NCBI RefSeq assembly: GCF_014203235.1
Contig: NZ_JACHIN010000015.1
Location: 160,097-224,096 of the forward strand
Reading direction: 5' to 3'
Origin: Nonomuraea endophytica
GTDB lineage: Bacteria; Actinomycetota; Actinomycetes; Streptosporangiales; Streptosporangiaceae
Length of the DNA: 64,000 bases
Part shown: positions 36,141-45,061 of the stretch, one piece after another
Numbering within the stretch: the first letter of the stretch is position 1
Layout: each line of letters starts with the position of its first letter
Notes under the pieces: generated by a model
Databases searched by the model: none
What the model was told of the DNA's origin: nothing
The model's input: the letters and a program-made list of their open reading frames with translations, nothing else
Program-made: the position numbers and the translations under genes

Positions 36141-38615
36141 TCAGAGGCGCGGGTCCACCGGCTCGGTCTCCATCGCCAGCACGGCGAAGACCGGCTCGTG
36201 CACGCGCCACATCGCCTCACCGTCGGCCAGCCGCGACAGCGCCTCCAGCCCCAGCGCGTGCTCACGCAGGGCCAGCGACCGCTTCTTGCCGAGGAAGCGC
36301 CGGCGCAGCACCTCCAGCGTCTCGGTGTAGTCCGGGCCGTAGATGATGCGCAGGTACTCCCGCCCGCGCACCTTGACGCCGGGCTGCACCCGGCCGGGCG
36401 TGTACACGGCGGGCTTGACCACCATGCCCTCGCCACCGGCCGCCGTCAGCGACTCCCACCACGCCGTCGCCGTCGCGCGCGAGTCGTCCGAGTCCAGCGA
36501 CACGAACACGTGCCTGGTCGGCGTGATCAGCTCGGAGTCCAACCGGCCCAGCGCGGACAGGTGCCACGCGTGCGGCTCCAGCGCGGTGTTGCGGCCGCTC
36601 TGCCCGTCCCCGCAGGCCAGGATCTGGAACGGCGCCAGCCGTACCCCCTCCAGACCGTCCACGGGCCAGCAGTAGCGCGCATAAGCCTCGCGGAACCGGG
36701 CAGCGTTGTCCTCACGGCGCCGGGTGCGGTCCAGCAGGCCGCTCACATCCAGGCCGCGCCCGGCCGCCGTCTCCAGGACCGAGGTGGCCATGGGCAGCGC
36801 CGTGCGCGCCGCCGCGCCGACCGAGGCGTACTGCGACTTGATCAGCTCGCCCGCCTTCGCCGACCACGGCAGCAGCTCGCAGTCGAGCACCACCCAGTCG
36901 GCGCCGAGCTCGTCCCACAGCGGCGCCACGGCCGCGCGCAGCCGCTCCACCAGGGGCGCGGTGTCGTCAAAGAAGCGCCGCCCGGTGCGCGTGAAGATCT
37001 CGCCCGCGCTGCCGTCCGTCACGCCGAAGCGCGCCGCCGCCGCCTCGGGAGTCCTCGCCAGTACGGCTACCGCCCGCGAGCCCATGTGCTTCTCCTCGCA
37101 CACCACCTCGGTGACCCCGGCGGCGGCGAACTCCTCGAACGCCTGCGCCGGGTGCTCCAGGTAGCCGTCGAGCTTGGAGGTCTCCGGCGGCGCCATGGTC
37201 GGCGGCAGGTAGACCAGCCAGCGCGGGTCCACCGCGAAGCGGCTCATGACCTCCAGCGCCGCGGCGGCGTTGGTGTCGAACACCTTGACCCGCGGGCCGA
37301 AGCGGGTCTCGACGTAGCGGGTGCCCTGGACGTCGTTGATGTCGAGCTGGCCGGGATCGCGGGTGTGGCCGCCGCCGAGCGGCTTGACCGAGGCGTACCA
37401 GACCTGCTCGGCGGGCACCGAGACGAGCTCGCGCGACGGGTAGCGCATCGCGGTCAGCTCGCCGCCGAACACCACGCCGGTGTCGAGGCAGATCGTGTTG
37501 TTGACCCACTCCGGCTTCACGGTCGGGGTGTGGCCGTAGACGACCATGGCCCGGCCCCGGTACTCCTCGGCCCACGGGTAGCGGACGGGCAGGCCGTACT
37601 CGTCGGTCTCGCCCGTGGTGTCGCCGTAGAGCGCGAACGCGCGCACGCGGCCGGAGGCGCGCATGTGGTAGGCCTCCTTGAGACCGGCGTGCGCCACGAC
37701 CAGCTTGCCGTCGTCGAGGACGTAGTGGCTGAGCAGGCCGTCCATGAACGTCCGCGCCCGCTCGACGAACTCCGGGTCGCTCGCGGCGAGCTGGTCCAGC
37801 GACTCCTGCAGGCCGTGCGCGACGCGCACCTTGCGGCCGTTCATCGCGCGCACGAGCTTCTGCTCGTGGTTGCCCGCGACGCAGATGGCGGTGCCCGCCT
37901 CGACCATGTCCATGACGATCCGCAGCACGCCGGGCGTGTCGGGGCCGCGGTCGACCAGGTCGCCCACGAAGACCGCGGTGCGGCCCTCCGGGTGGTGCGT
38001 GCCCTGCCAGCCCAGCTCGGCCAGCAGGCTCTCCAGCTCCGCGCGGCAGCCGTGCACGTCGCCGATGATGTCGAACGGCCCGTGCAGGTGCCGCAGGTCG
38101 CTCCACGCCTTCTCGTAGGTGACCTGCGCGTTCTCGATCTCGTCGAGGCCGCGCAGCACGTGGACCTTCCTGAAGCCGTCCCGGTTGATCTTGCCGAGGG
38201 AGCGGCGCAGGTCCTTGCGCTGCCGGATGACGACGCCGGCGCCGAAGTCGCGGTCGGGCCGCGACTCGTTGCGCGCGATCGCCACCTCCTCGGGTACGTC
38301 GAGGACGACGGCGTCGGCCAGCACGTCATGCTGCCTGGCCAGCTCGATGAGGCTCTTGCGGGCCTGGTACTGCACGTTGGTGGCGTCGACCACGGTGAAC
38401 AGGCCGCGGCTGAGCCGTACGCCCACGATGTGGTGGAGCAGGTCGAAGGCGGCGGGGGTGGAGCTCTGGTCGTTCTCGTCGTCGGAGACGAGGCCGCGGC
38501 AGAAGTCGGAGGAGATGATCTGCGTCCGCTTGAAGTGCTTGGCGGCGAACGTCGACTTCCCGCTGCCCGAGACCCCCACCAGCACCACGAGGGACAGTTC
38601 GGGAACGCTAACCAC
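36141..38615 (-). CDS. pnkp: Polynucleotide kinase-phosphatase-ligase, RNA repair
   Basis: An 824-residue bacterial Pnkp with three enzymes in one chain. The 5' kinase has P-loop GVSGSGKST (K20). The metallophosphoesterase shows DIIGDVHGC (182-190), GDLVDRG (219-225), GNHEQ and YGHTP; it is the 2',3'-phosphatase. The ligase-type nucleotidyltransferase follows, with candidate nucleotidyl lysine K509 in EEKHMGSR. Length is close to the Clostridium thermocellum enzyme (about 870). GTG 38615 overlaps hen1 by eight bases. Known: Pnkp with Hen1 repairs tRNAs cut by ribotoxins, adding a protective 2'-O-methyl. Confidence 0.95.
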   Translation of the reverse strand: MVSVPELSLVVLVGVSGSGKSTFAAKHFKRTQIISSDFCRGLVSDDENDQSSTPAAFDLLHHIVGVRLSRGLFTVVDATNVQYQARKSLIELARQHDVLADAVVLDVPEEVAIARNESRPDRDFGAGVVIRQRKDLRRSLGKINRDGFRKVHVLRGLDEIENAQVTYEKAWSDLRHLHGPFDIIGDVHGCRAELESLLAELGWQGTHHPEGRTAVFVGDLVDRGPDTPGVLRIVMDMVEAGTAICVAGNHEQKLVRAMNGRKVRVAHGLQESLDQLAASDPEFVERARTFMDGLLSHYVLDDGKLVVAHAGLKEAYHMRASGRVRAFALYGDTTGETDEYGLPVRYPWAEEYRGRAMVVYGHTPTVKPEWVNNTICLDTGVVFGGELTAMRYPSRELVSVPAEQVWYASVKPLGGGHTRDPGQLDINDVQGTRYVETRFGPRVKVFDTNAAAALEVMSRFAVDPRWLVYLPPTMAPPETSKLDGYLEHPAQAFEEFAAAGVTEVVCEEKHMGSRAVAVLARTPEAAAARFGVTDGSAGEIFTRTGRRFFDDTAPLVERLRAAVAPLWDELGADWVVLDCELLPWSAKAGELIKSQYASVGAAARTALPMATSVLETAAGRGLDVSGLLDRTRRREDNAARFREAYARYCWPVDGLEGVRLAPFQILACGDGQSGRNTALEPHAWHLSALGRLDSELITPTRHVFVSLDSDDSRATATAWWESLTAAGGEGMVVKPAVYTPGRVQPGVKVRGREYLRIIYGPDYTETLEVLRRRFLGKKRSLALREHALGLEALSRLADGEAMWRVHEPVFAVLAMETEPVDPRL

Positions 38616-40125
38616 GAGTGAATACCCCCATCTGAGTCGAGGGCCCCAGCTCGGGATCCTCCTCGCCGACCGGCCTGATGCCGACGGTGTAGCCGAACCG
38701 CTCGCACACGCTCGCGCACCAGGCGGCGAACTCCGCGCGCGTCCACTCGAAGCGGTGGTCTCGGTGGCGCAGGCCGTCCAGGAACTCGTAGCGCACGTTG
38801 TACTCGACGTTCGGCGTGGTCACGAGCACGTGCTGCGGCTTGGCCGCGCCGAACACCACCCGCTCAAGCGCGGCCAGCCTGGGCGGGTCGACGTGCTCGA
38901 CGACCTCCATGAGCACCGCGGCGTCGTAGCCCGCGAAGCGCTTGTCGGTGTAGGTCAGCGCGCCCTGGAACAGGGTGAGCCTGGCCCGCTTGCTATCGGA
39001 CATGCGCTCCAGGCGCAGCTTGCGGGCGGCGATGGTCAGCGCCAGCGGCGAGACGTCCGCGCCCGCGACCCGGGTGAACCGCGGCCTGGCCAGCAGCGCG
39101 CCGACCAGCTCGCCCTGGCCGCAGCCGAGGTCGATCACGCTGGTGGCGCCCAGCTCCTCCAGGGTCGCCAGGACCGCCTCGCGGCGCAGCACGTTGAGCG
39201 GCCGCTGCTTCACCCTCTCCGGCTCTCCCGCGTGAGACTCCGGCGTCTCCGTCGTCTCGTGCGCCTCCGGTGTCTCGTGCGTCTCCGGCGTTTCTGCCAG
39301 GGCCTCCTCGGTCTCGGCAGCCACCGCCTCGTCGGCGGCGGTCTCGTCCGGCGCCGCCTCCTCCGACACCGCGGGCTCCAACTGCTCCTCGGTCTCGTCG
39401 CCGAGCTCGGCCAGCCGGGCCAGCGCCGAGCGGGCCAGCGTCCAGCGCCGCCCCAGGTACCGGCGGGCGATCACGCCGCGCAACGGGTGCTCGCGCAGCC
39501 ATCCCTCACCGGCCCGCAGCAGCTTGTCCACCTCGTCGGGCGCGACCCAGTAGTGCTTGGCGTCGTCGAGCACCGGCAGCAGCACGTACAGCTGGTTGAG
39601 CGCGTCGGCCAGCCGCAGCGTCCCGCGCAGCGTCAGCCGCACGTACCGCGAGTCGCCCCACTCGGGAAAACCCTCGTCCAGCGGTACGGCCCGCGCCTCC
39701 ACCGCCCACCCGAGCGGCTCGAACACTCCGCGGGCCAGATCGGCCCCGCCCCTGCAGACCAGCGCGACCTCCAGCGGCAGCGGCGTACCCGGCAGCTCGG
39801 GCCGGGCCTTGCACCGGCCGGCCCGCGCCGTCCTGAACACGTCGGCCAGCGCCACCGCCATCAGCGACGACGCGGCGTACGGCCGGTCGTTGACGTACTG
39901 CGACAGGCTGAAGTCGGGCGAACTCTTGCCGGTCGACCTGACCAGCGCCACCGGGTCCACTTCCAGGAGCAGGGCCACGGTGCACCGTCGCTCGTTCGCC
40001 TCTGGATAGAAGACCGTCGCCGTTCCCGTCGATTGACGGAACTCCTGCACCCGATCGGGATGCTTGTGCAGCAGGAAGCCCAGGTCAGTGGCCGGCTCGG
40101 CGGTGGTCGAGATCGTCAGTAGCAC
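38608..40125 (-). CDS. hen1: Hen1 3'-terminal RNA ribose 2'-O-methyltransferase
   Basis: A 505-residue bacterial Hen1. Residues 1-242 form the N-terminal domain that activates the Pnkp ligase. Residues 243-305 are a Glu/Ala/Thr-rich linker with repeated HETPE/ETPES-like elements. The methyltransferase (306-505) has SAM motif DLGCGQGE and the manganese site E407-x-x-E410-H411 with H457. GTG 40125 is used as start because the conserved LLTISTT opening follows; the ribosome-binding site is weak. It forms an operon with pnkp and marks repaired RNA ends against a second cut. Confidence 0.94.
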   Translation of the reverse strand: MLLTISTTAEPATDLGFLLHKHPDRVQEFRQSTGTATVFYPEANERRCTVALLLEVDPVALVRSTGKSSPDFSLSQYVNDRPYAASSLMAVALADVFRTARAGRCKARPELPGTPLPLEVALVCRGGADLARGVFEPLGWAVEARAVPLDEGFPEWGDSRYVRLTLRGTLRLADALNQLYVLLPVLDDAKHYWVAPDEVDKLLRAGEGWLREHPLRGVIARRYLGRRWTLARSALARLAELGDETEEQLEPAVSEEAAPDETAADEAVAAETEEALAETPETHETPEAHETTETPESHAGEPERVKQRPLNVLRREAVLATLEELGATSVIDLGCGQGELVGALLARPRFTRVAGADVSPLALTIAARKLRLERMSDSKRARLTLFQGALTYTDKRFAGYDAAVLMEVVEHVDPPRLAALERVVFGAAKPQHVLVTTPNVEYNVRYEFLDGLRHRDHRFEWTRAEFAAWCASVCERFGYTVGIRPVGEEDPELGPSTQMGVFTRG

Positions 40126-40143
40126 TCCGGAAGTCTGACTTAT

Positions 40144-40185
40144 CCGGTACGGGCGGCGCCAATCAAAATCGCCGCCCGGTGCCGG
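40144..40185 (-). terminator. Hairpin between LLM oxidoreductase and hen1
   Basis: CGGGCGGCG (40150-40158) pairs perfectly with CGCCGCCCG (40170-40178), and the flanks CCGGTA and GTGCCGG extend the stem with a bulge. It lies just after the LLM gene's stop, so hen1-pnkp is probably transcribed separately. Confidence 0.75.
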
Positions 40186-40190
40186 CGGCC

Positions 40191-41105
40191 CTACACGTGG
40201 GGCAGGATCTCGGCGGCGATCAGGTCCAGATGGTCGAGGTCGTTCAGGTCCATGACCTGCAGATACACGGTCTCGGCGCCCACCTTGGAGAACTGCTCCA
40301 GCTTGCCCAGCACCTCCGGCGGCGTCCCGGCCAGGCCGTTGGTGCGCAGCTGGGCCAGGTCGGTGCCGATCGCCCGGGCCCGGCGCTCCAGCCCGGCCTG
40401 GTCGGCGGCCACGCAGACGGTCTGGGCCACCGACATGCGCACGGTGCGACCGGCCGCGTCGGCGGCCTGCCGTACCGTGTCGAAGTAGGTGCCGGTCTCG
40501 TCCACGGTGCGGAAGGGCACGTTGAACTCGTCGGCGTACGTCGCGGCGAGGCGGGGCGTGCGCTTGGCGCCGAAGCCGCCGATGATGATCGGCGGGCGCG
40601 GGCGCTGCGCCGGCTTGGGCAGCGCGGGCGAGTCCTTGAGCTGGTAGTGGGCGCCGTCGAAGGAGTACGGGCCCTCGGCCTCCCACAGGCCGGTGACGAT
40701 CCGCAGCTGCTCCTCGAACCGGTCGAAACGCTCCCCGACCGGCGGGAACGGGATGCCGTAAGAGGTGTGCTCGTTCTCGTACCAGCCGGTGCCGAAGCCG
40801 AGCTCGACCCGGCCGCCGCTCATCTGGTCGACCTGGGCGACGCTGATCGCCAGCGGGCCGGGCAGGCGGAAGGTCGCGGGCGAGACCAGGGTGCCGAGAC
40901 GGATGCGGGAAGTCTCCCTGGCCAGGCCCGCCAGGGTGATCCAGGCATCGGTGGAGCCGCTGCCCGGATCGCCCTGGCCGATGCGCTGATAGTGGTCGGA
41001 ACGGAAGAACGCGTCGAACCCCAGCCGCTCGGTGGCCTGCGCGACGGCCAGCAGCTCGTCGTAGGAGGCGCCTTCCTGCGGTTCGGTGAAGATCCTCAAC
41101 TTCAT
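40191..41105 (-). CDS. LLM class F420-dependent oxidoreductase
   Basis: A 304-residue luciferase-like TIM-barrel enzyme (PF00296). MKLRIFTEPQ at ATG 41105 is the natural start; an in-frame extension to 41213 would run through the divergent promoter region. Marks are GFDAFFRSDHY, RLGTLVSPATFR and ELGFGTGWYENEH, typical of the F420-using group (TIGR03560-like) of actinobacteria. Known: hydride transfer between F420 and an organic substrate. Substrate unknown. It is divergent from the GH18-like gene across 90 bases. Confidence 0.9.
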   Translation of the reverse strand: MKLRIFTEPQEGASYDELLAVAQATERLGFDAFFRSDHYQRIGQGDPGSGSTDAWITLAGLARETSRIRLGTLVSPATFRLPGPLAISVAQVDQMSGGRVELGFGTGWYENEHTSYGIPFPPVGERFDRFEEQLRIVTGLWEAEGPYSFDGAHYQLKDSPALPKPAQRPRPPIIIGGFGAKRTPRLAATYADEFNVPFRTVDETGTYFDTVRQAADAAGRTVRMSVAQTVCVAADQAGLERRARAIGTDLAQLRTNGLAGTPPEVLGKLEQFSKVGAETVYLQVMDLNDLDHLDLIAAEILPHV

Positions 41106-41195
41106 AGGCCCATTAAATCCGGAGAACGGCCTCGCGCCCGCGTGTAGCCTTGCTAGTTTCACTTTCGGTAGCCGCCCCGCCACGAAGGGTTGCTT

Positions 41196-42215
41196 ATGCC
41201 GAACAGCCGGCACAAAAGAGAGCCGGGCACTCCCCCGCGCTCCATCGTGATGGCGGCCGCCCTGGCCCTGGCCGCAGCCACCGGCGTGGCCGTATGGCTG
41301 CTCCCGGCCCGCGCCACCCCCGAGACCCCGGTGGCCGCCCCCGCCGCCAAGCCCCCGCCGCCCACGGTCACCGCCACCCCGCGCCCCTTAGCCGCCGAGG
41401 GACCCAGCGCGTTCCTGGCGTTCGTCGACACCGCCCGCACTCCCGAGTTCAACCTGCCCGACCACAGCCGCCGCACCGGCGTGCGCTGGTACGCGCTCGG
41501 CCACGTGGTCTCCGGCGGCGAAGGCTGCGTGCCCAAGTGGGGCGGCAAGCTCGACCCCGGCAGCAACCCGGTCGCCAACCGCATCGGCCGGCTGCGCGCC
41601 GGCGGCGCCGACGCCGGCCTGTCCTTCGGCGGCCCCGCGGGCAGGGAACTGGCCGACGCCTGCGACGGCACCACCTCGCTCACCGCCGCCTACCGCCGGG
41701 TCGTGAGCGCGTTCGGCGCCCGCTTCGCCGACTTCGAGATCCGCGACAGCGCCAACGCCGACGTGGTGCTGCGCCGGGCCAGGGCGCTGCGCGCGCTGCA
41801 GCAGGAGCGGCCGCTGCACCTCACCTTCACCTTCCCGCTGGGGCCCGGCGGGCTGTCGGAACGCGACACGGCCCTGCTCAAGCTCACCCACGACGCCGGC
41901 GCCCGGATCTCCACGGTCAACCTGCTGGCCGCCATCGAGCCCCGCGACGCGCCCGAGGGCCGGATGCGGCGGGTGGCGGAAGCCGTACGGGCGGCTCATG
42001 GGCAGATCGCGCGGACGCTGGGCATCGCCGACCCCGCCCAGGCGTGGCGGAGCGTCGCGCTCACCTCGGTGCTGGTCAGCGCCGACGACCTCGGCGAGAT
42101 CGACGCGCGCAAGCTGACGACGTTCGCCGCCCGCTACGAGCTGGCCTGGCTGTCGCTGCGCGGGGCGGCTCCGTCCCAGTCCGTGTCCCGTATCCTCTGG
42201 CGCACCCGTGCGTGA
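41196..42215 (+). CDS. GH18-like secreted or anchored protein, probably catalytically altered
   Basis: A 339-residue protein with a basic N-terminus and one hydrophobic segment (18-38: signal or anchor), a Pro/Thr linker, then a domain like chitinase GH18 barrels (AGLSFGGPAGRELADAC matches the family's SFGG strand). Where active enzymes have DxxDxDxE, this one reads ADFEIRD (178-184), placing Arg183 at the catalytic Glu position. It may bind but not cleave chitin-like glycans. ATG 41196 follows AAGGG. It precedes the kinase operon by 50 bases. Confidence 0.75.
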   Translation: MPNSRHKREPGTPPRSIVMAAALALAAATGVAVWLLPARATPETPVAAPAAKPPPPTVTATPRPLAAEGPSAFLAFVDTARTPEFNLPDHSRRTGVRWYALGHVVSGGEGCVPKWGGKLDPGSNPVANRIGRLRAGGADAGLSFGGPAGRELADACDGTTSLTAAYRRVVSAFGARFADFEIRDSANADVVLRRARALRALQQERPLHLTFTFPLGPGGLSERDTALLKLTHDAGARISTVNLLAAIEPRDAPEGRMRRVAEAVRAAHGQIARTLGIADPAQAWRSVALTSVLVSADDLGEIDARKLTTFAARYELAWLSLRGAAPSQSVSRILWRTRA

Positions 42216-42265
42216 ACTATAGGATTCAGCGCGTCAGGGGGTATTTGTCGGAGGAGGAGCGTTTG

Positions 42266-43378
42266 ATGGCGGCCCGGCCGGAGCTGGCCAGAAAAGTGCT
42301 GCTCTACTGGATGGACGGCATGATCGCGTTCATCGCGGTCGCCTTCACCTTCATGCTGATCGGCCTCACCGCCATGGGCACGCTCTCGCGGGAGCGCGCG
42401 ATCCTCGTCGGGGTGCTGCTGCTGACGCAGTTCGCCGTCTTTCCCTTCATCCTGCGCGCCGCCTACGACGACAAGCCCAGACCCACCGTCCTGCTGGCCG
42501 TCTCCGGCATGGTCATGCTGGTCTCGATCACGCTCATCCCGCCCGGCCTCGGCACCAGCACCTGGGAGATCGTCGCCGGTCTGTGGCTGGCCGGCCTGGC
42601 GATCAGCGTCCCCTGGCGGGTGAGCGTCGCCTTCGGTGTGGCACTCGCCGCCATCACCGTCCCCCTCGCCGTCTACGTCTCCAAGATAGCCCCGGTCTGG
42701 GCCCTGCTGGGGGAAGCCGTCACCCTGGTGATCACCCCGCTGGCCATGTGGTTGTGGGTGTGGCTCTGGCGCACGATCAAGGAGGCGCACGAGAGCCAGG
42801 AGGCCAAGTCCCGCCTGGCCGTCGCCGAGGAACGGCTGCGCTTCGCCCGCGACCTGCACGACCTGCTCGGCCACAGCCTGTCGGTGATCAGCATCAAGAG
42901 CGAGCTGGCGGCGAAGCTGTCGGCCAAGGACGCCGGCCGCGCCGCGGGCGAGATGTCCCAGGTCCGCGAACTGGCCGGCGGCGCGCTCGCCGAGGTCCAG
43001 GCCGCCGTCGAGGGCTACCGCTCGCTCGACCTGACGCTGGAGCTGGCCACCGTACGCGCCACGCTCGAAGCCGCCGGCGCCCGCTGCACAGTCGAGGCCA
43101 GCACCGACGACCTGTCCCCCGCCGCCCGCGCGCTGCTCGCGTGGGCGGTGCGCGAGGGCGCCACCAACATCCTCAAGCACAGTACGGCGACGCGCTGTGC
43201 CATCACCATCGACCGGGGCGTGCTGGAGATGCGCAACAACGGTGTGAAGGGCCCCCAGCGCACCACCGGCAGCGGCCTGCGCGGCCTGTCGGAACGGCTC
43301 ACCGCCGCCGGCGGCACCTTCTCCGCCTCGGCCACGGACTCGGGCGAGTTCCTCCTGCGCGCGGCGGTCCCGGCATGA
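42266..43378 (+). CDS. Sensor histidine kinase (DesK-like), active copy
   Basis: A 370-residue kinase. ATG 42266 follows a strong GGAGGAGG. Four to five membrane segments fill residues 15-170; the HisKA_3 helix carries phospho-acceptor H198 (RFARDLHDLLGHS), and the HATPase domain shows REGATNILKHS and GSGLRGLSERL. Its stop overlaps the next gene's ATG (ATGA, 43375-43378). It is first in a kinase, kinase, regulator operon. Known: DesK-type kinases sense membrane fluidity or envelope stress; the signal here is unknown. Confidence 0.94.
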   Translation: MAARPELARKVLLYWMDGMIAFIAVAFTFMLIGLTAMGTLSRERAILVGVLLLTQFAVFPFILRAAYDDKPRPTVLLAVSGMVMLVSITLIPPGLGTSTWEIVAGLWLAGLAISVPWRVSVAFGVALAAITVPLAVYVSKIAPVWALLGEAVTLVITPLAMWLWVWLWRTIKEAHESQEAKSRLAVAEERLRFARDLHDLLGHSLSVISIKSELAAKLSAKDAGRAAGEMSQVRELAGGALAEVQAAVEGYRSLDLTLELATVRATLEAAGARCTVEASTDDLSPAARALLAWAVREGATNILKHSTATRCAITIDRGVLEMRNNGVKGPQRTTGSGLRGLSERLTAAGGTFSASATDSGEFLLRAAVPA

Positions 43379-44448
43379 TGCGGGCCAGCAAGCTCGACAG
43401 GATCCGGTGGCTGTTCCTGTACTCCAACGACTTCATCAACCTGACCGTCTTCTTCAGCCTGTTCCAGCTCATCTACGCCTGGCAGGAGAACTGGGCGCCC
43501 AAGCCCGTGCTCGTCGCCGCCATCGCGCTACTCGTGGCCTTCTACGCGCTGTCTACCCGGCCCCTGCGCATCGCCACCCGCGGCGGGCGGCGGCCCACCC
43601 TCCTGCTGGCCGTCGCCGGCGTCATCACGCTCGCCTTCGGCGCCTTCACCATGGTCTGGCTGGTGCCGGTGTGGCTCGGGATCGTCTCGCCGTTCCTGAG
43701 CAGGCGCGCCTTCTGGATCACGGCCCCCGTCGTCACCGGGGTGACCCTCGTGTACTCGGCCATCATCGGCGACCTGCCGTTCGTCATCATCATGGTGGTC
43801 CTGACGCTGATCGTCACCGGCGGCACCCTGGCCAACGTACGGATCTGGCGGATCGCCCAGGAAGCCCACGAAGGCCAGGAGGCCAAGGCGGCGCTGGCCG
43901 TGTCGGAGGAACGGCTGCGCTTCGCCCGCGACCTCAACGACCTGCTCGGGCAGAGCCTCGTCGACATCGGCGCCGGGGCCGGGCGGGCCGAGACCACGCT
44001 GGGCGTCGATCCGGCGCGGGCGGCGGCCGAGATGTTCGAGGTGCGGGACCTGGCCAGGAGGTCGTTGCGGGAGGTTCGCACCGCCGTACAGAACTATCGG
44101 GCGCTCGACCTCGGCGAGGTGCTCGCGAGCGTGCGCGCCGTGCTGGAGGCCGCGGACGTGCACTGCGCCATCGACGCCGACGACATCGACGACCTGCCCG
44201 CCGAGGCCCGCACGCTACTGGCCGCGGTCATCCGCGAGGGTGCCACCAACATCCTCAAGCACAGCACCGCCCAGCGGTGCACGATCACGATCAGGAATGG
44301 GGTGCTGGAGATGTCCAACGACGGGATCTCGCCCGACGCCGGCGAGCCCGGCGGGCTGCGCGGTCTGTCCCAGCGGCTGAGCGCGGCGGGCGGCACGCTG
44401 AGCGCCGGCGCCACCGACGGCGTCTACGTGCTGCGGGCCGCGGTATGA
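43375..44448 (+). CDS. Degenerate histidine kinase lacking the phospho-acceptor His
   Basis: A 357-residue close paralogue of the preceding kinase, with matching membrane topology, coiled coil and HATPase domain (REGATNILKHS, GGLRGLSQRL). The H-box reads RFARDLNDLLGQS: the phospho-accepting His is Asn188, and the second His of the motif is Gln193. It cannot autophosphorylate in the usual way but may bind ATP, phosphorylate its partner in a heterodimer, or regulate it allosterically. ATG 43378 is an alternative start. The stop overlaps the regulator's ATG by four bases. Confidence 0.92.
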   Translation: MMRASKLDRIRWLFLYSNDFINLTVFFSLFQLIYAWQENWAPKPVLVAAIALLVAFYALSTRPLRIATRGGRRPTLLLAVAGVITLAFGAFTMVWLVPVWLGIVSPFLSRRAFWITAPVVTGVTLVYSAIIGDLPFVIIMVVLTLIVTGGTLANVRIWRIAQEAHEGQEAKAALAVSEERLRFARDLNDLLGQSLVDIGAGAGRAETTLGVDPARAAAEMFEVRDLARRSLREVRTAVQNYRALDLGEVLASVRAVLEAADVHCAIDADDIDDLPAEARTLLAAVIREGATNILKHSTAQRCTITIRNGVLEMSNDGISPDAGEPGGLRGLSQRLSAAGGTLSAGATDGVYVLRAAV

Positions 44449-45044
44449 CCACGCGTGTACTGCTCGCCGACGACGAACACCTGATCCGCGGCGCCCTGGC
44501 CGCCCTCCTCGACCTCGAGGACGGCATCGAGGTCGTCGCCCAGGTAGGCCGCGGCGACGAGGTCGTCCCAGCGGTACGTGCCCACAACCCCGACGTCGCC
44601 GTCCTCGACATCGAGATGCCCGGAATGGACGGCCTGACCGCGGCCGAGCAGATCAGCGACCAGTGCAAGATCGTCATCCTGACCAGCCTGGGCCGCCCCG
44701 GCTATCTGCGCCGCGCGATGGCCGCCGGAGTCAGCGGCTTCCTGGGCAAGGACGCCTCCGCCGAAGAGCTGGCCATGGCCATCCGCAAGGTGATGGCCGG
44801 CGGCCGCTACCTGGACGCCGAACTGGCCGCCGCCGCGATGGCCGCCGGCGACAGCCCCCTGACCGAACGCGAACGCGACGCCCTCCGCCTGGCCGGCGAC
44901 GGCGCCCCCATCTCCCGCATCGCCACCGAACTCCACCTGACAGAAGGCACCGTCCGCAACTACCTGTCCAGCGCCATGACCAAACTCAACGCCCAGAACC
45001 GCCTGGAGGCCATCCGCACCGCCCAACGCATGGGCTGGCTGTAG
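44445..45044 (+). CDS. LuxR-type response regulator (DesR-like)
   Basis: A 199-residue regulator with receiver (DDE acidic pocket, phospho-acceptor D55, MPGMDG) and LuxR helix-turn-helix (APISRIATELHLTEGTVRNYLSS). ATG 44445 overlaps the degenerate kinase stop. Composition and size match DesR-type regulators. Presumably it serves both upstream kinases; its targets are not visible here. Confidence 0.95.
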   Translation: MTTRVLLADDEHLIRGALAALLDLEDGIEVVAQVGRGDEVVPAVRAHNPDVAVLDIEMPGMDGLTAAEQISDQCKIVILTSLGRPGYLRRAMAAGVSGFLGKDASAEELAMAIRKVMAGGRYLDAELAAAAMAAGDSPLTERERDALRLAGDGAPISRIATELHLTEGTVRNYLSSAMTKLNAQNRLEAIRTAQRMGWL

Positions 45045-45061
45045 CCCCGGTCCAAGGGTTG

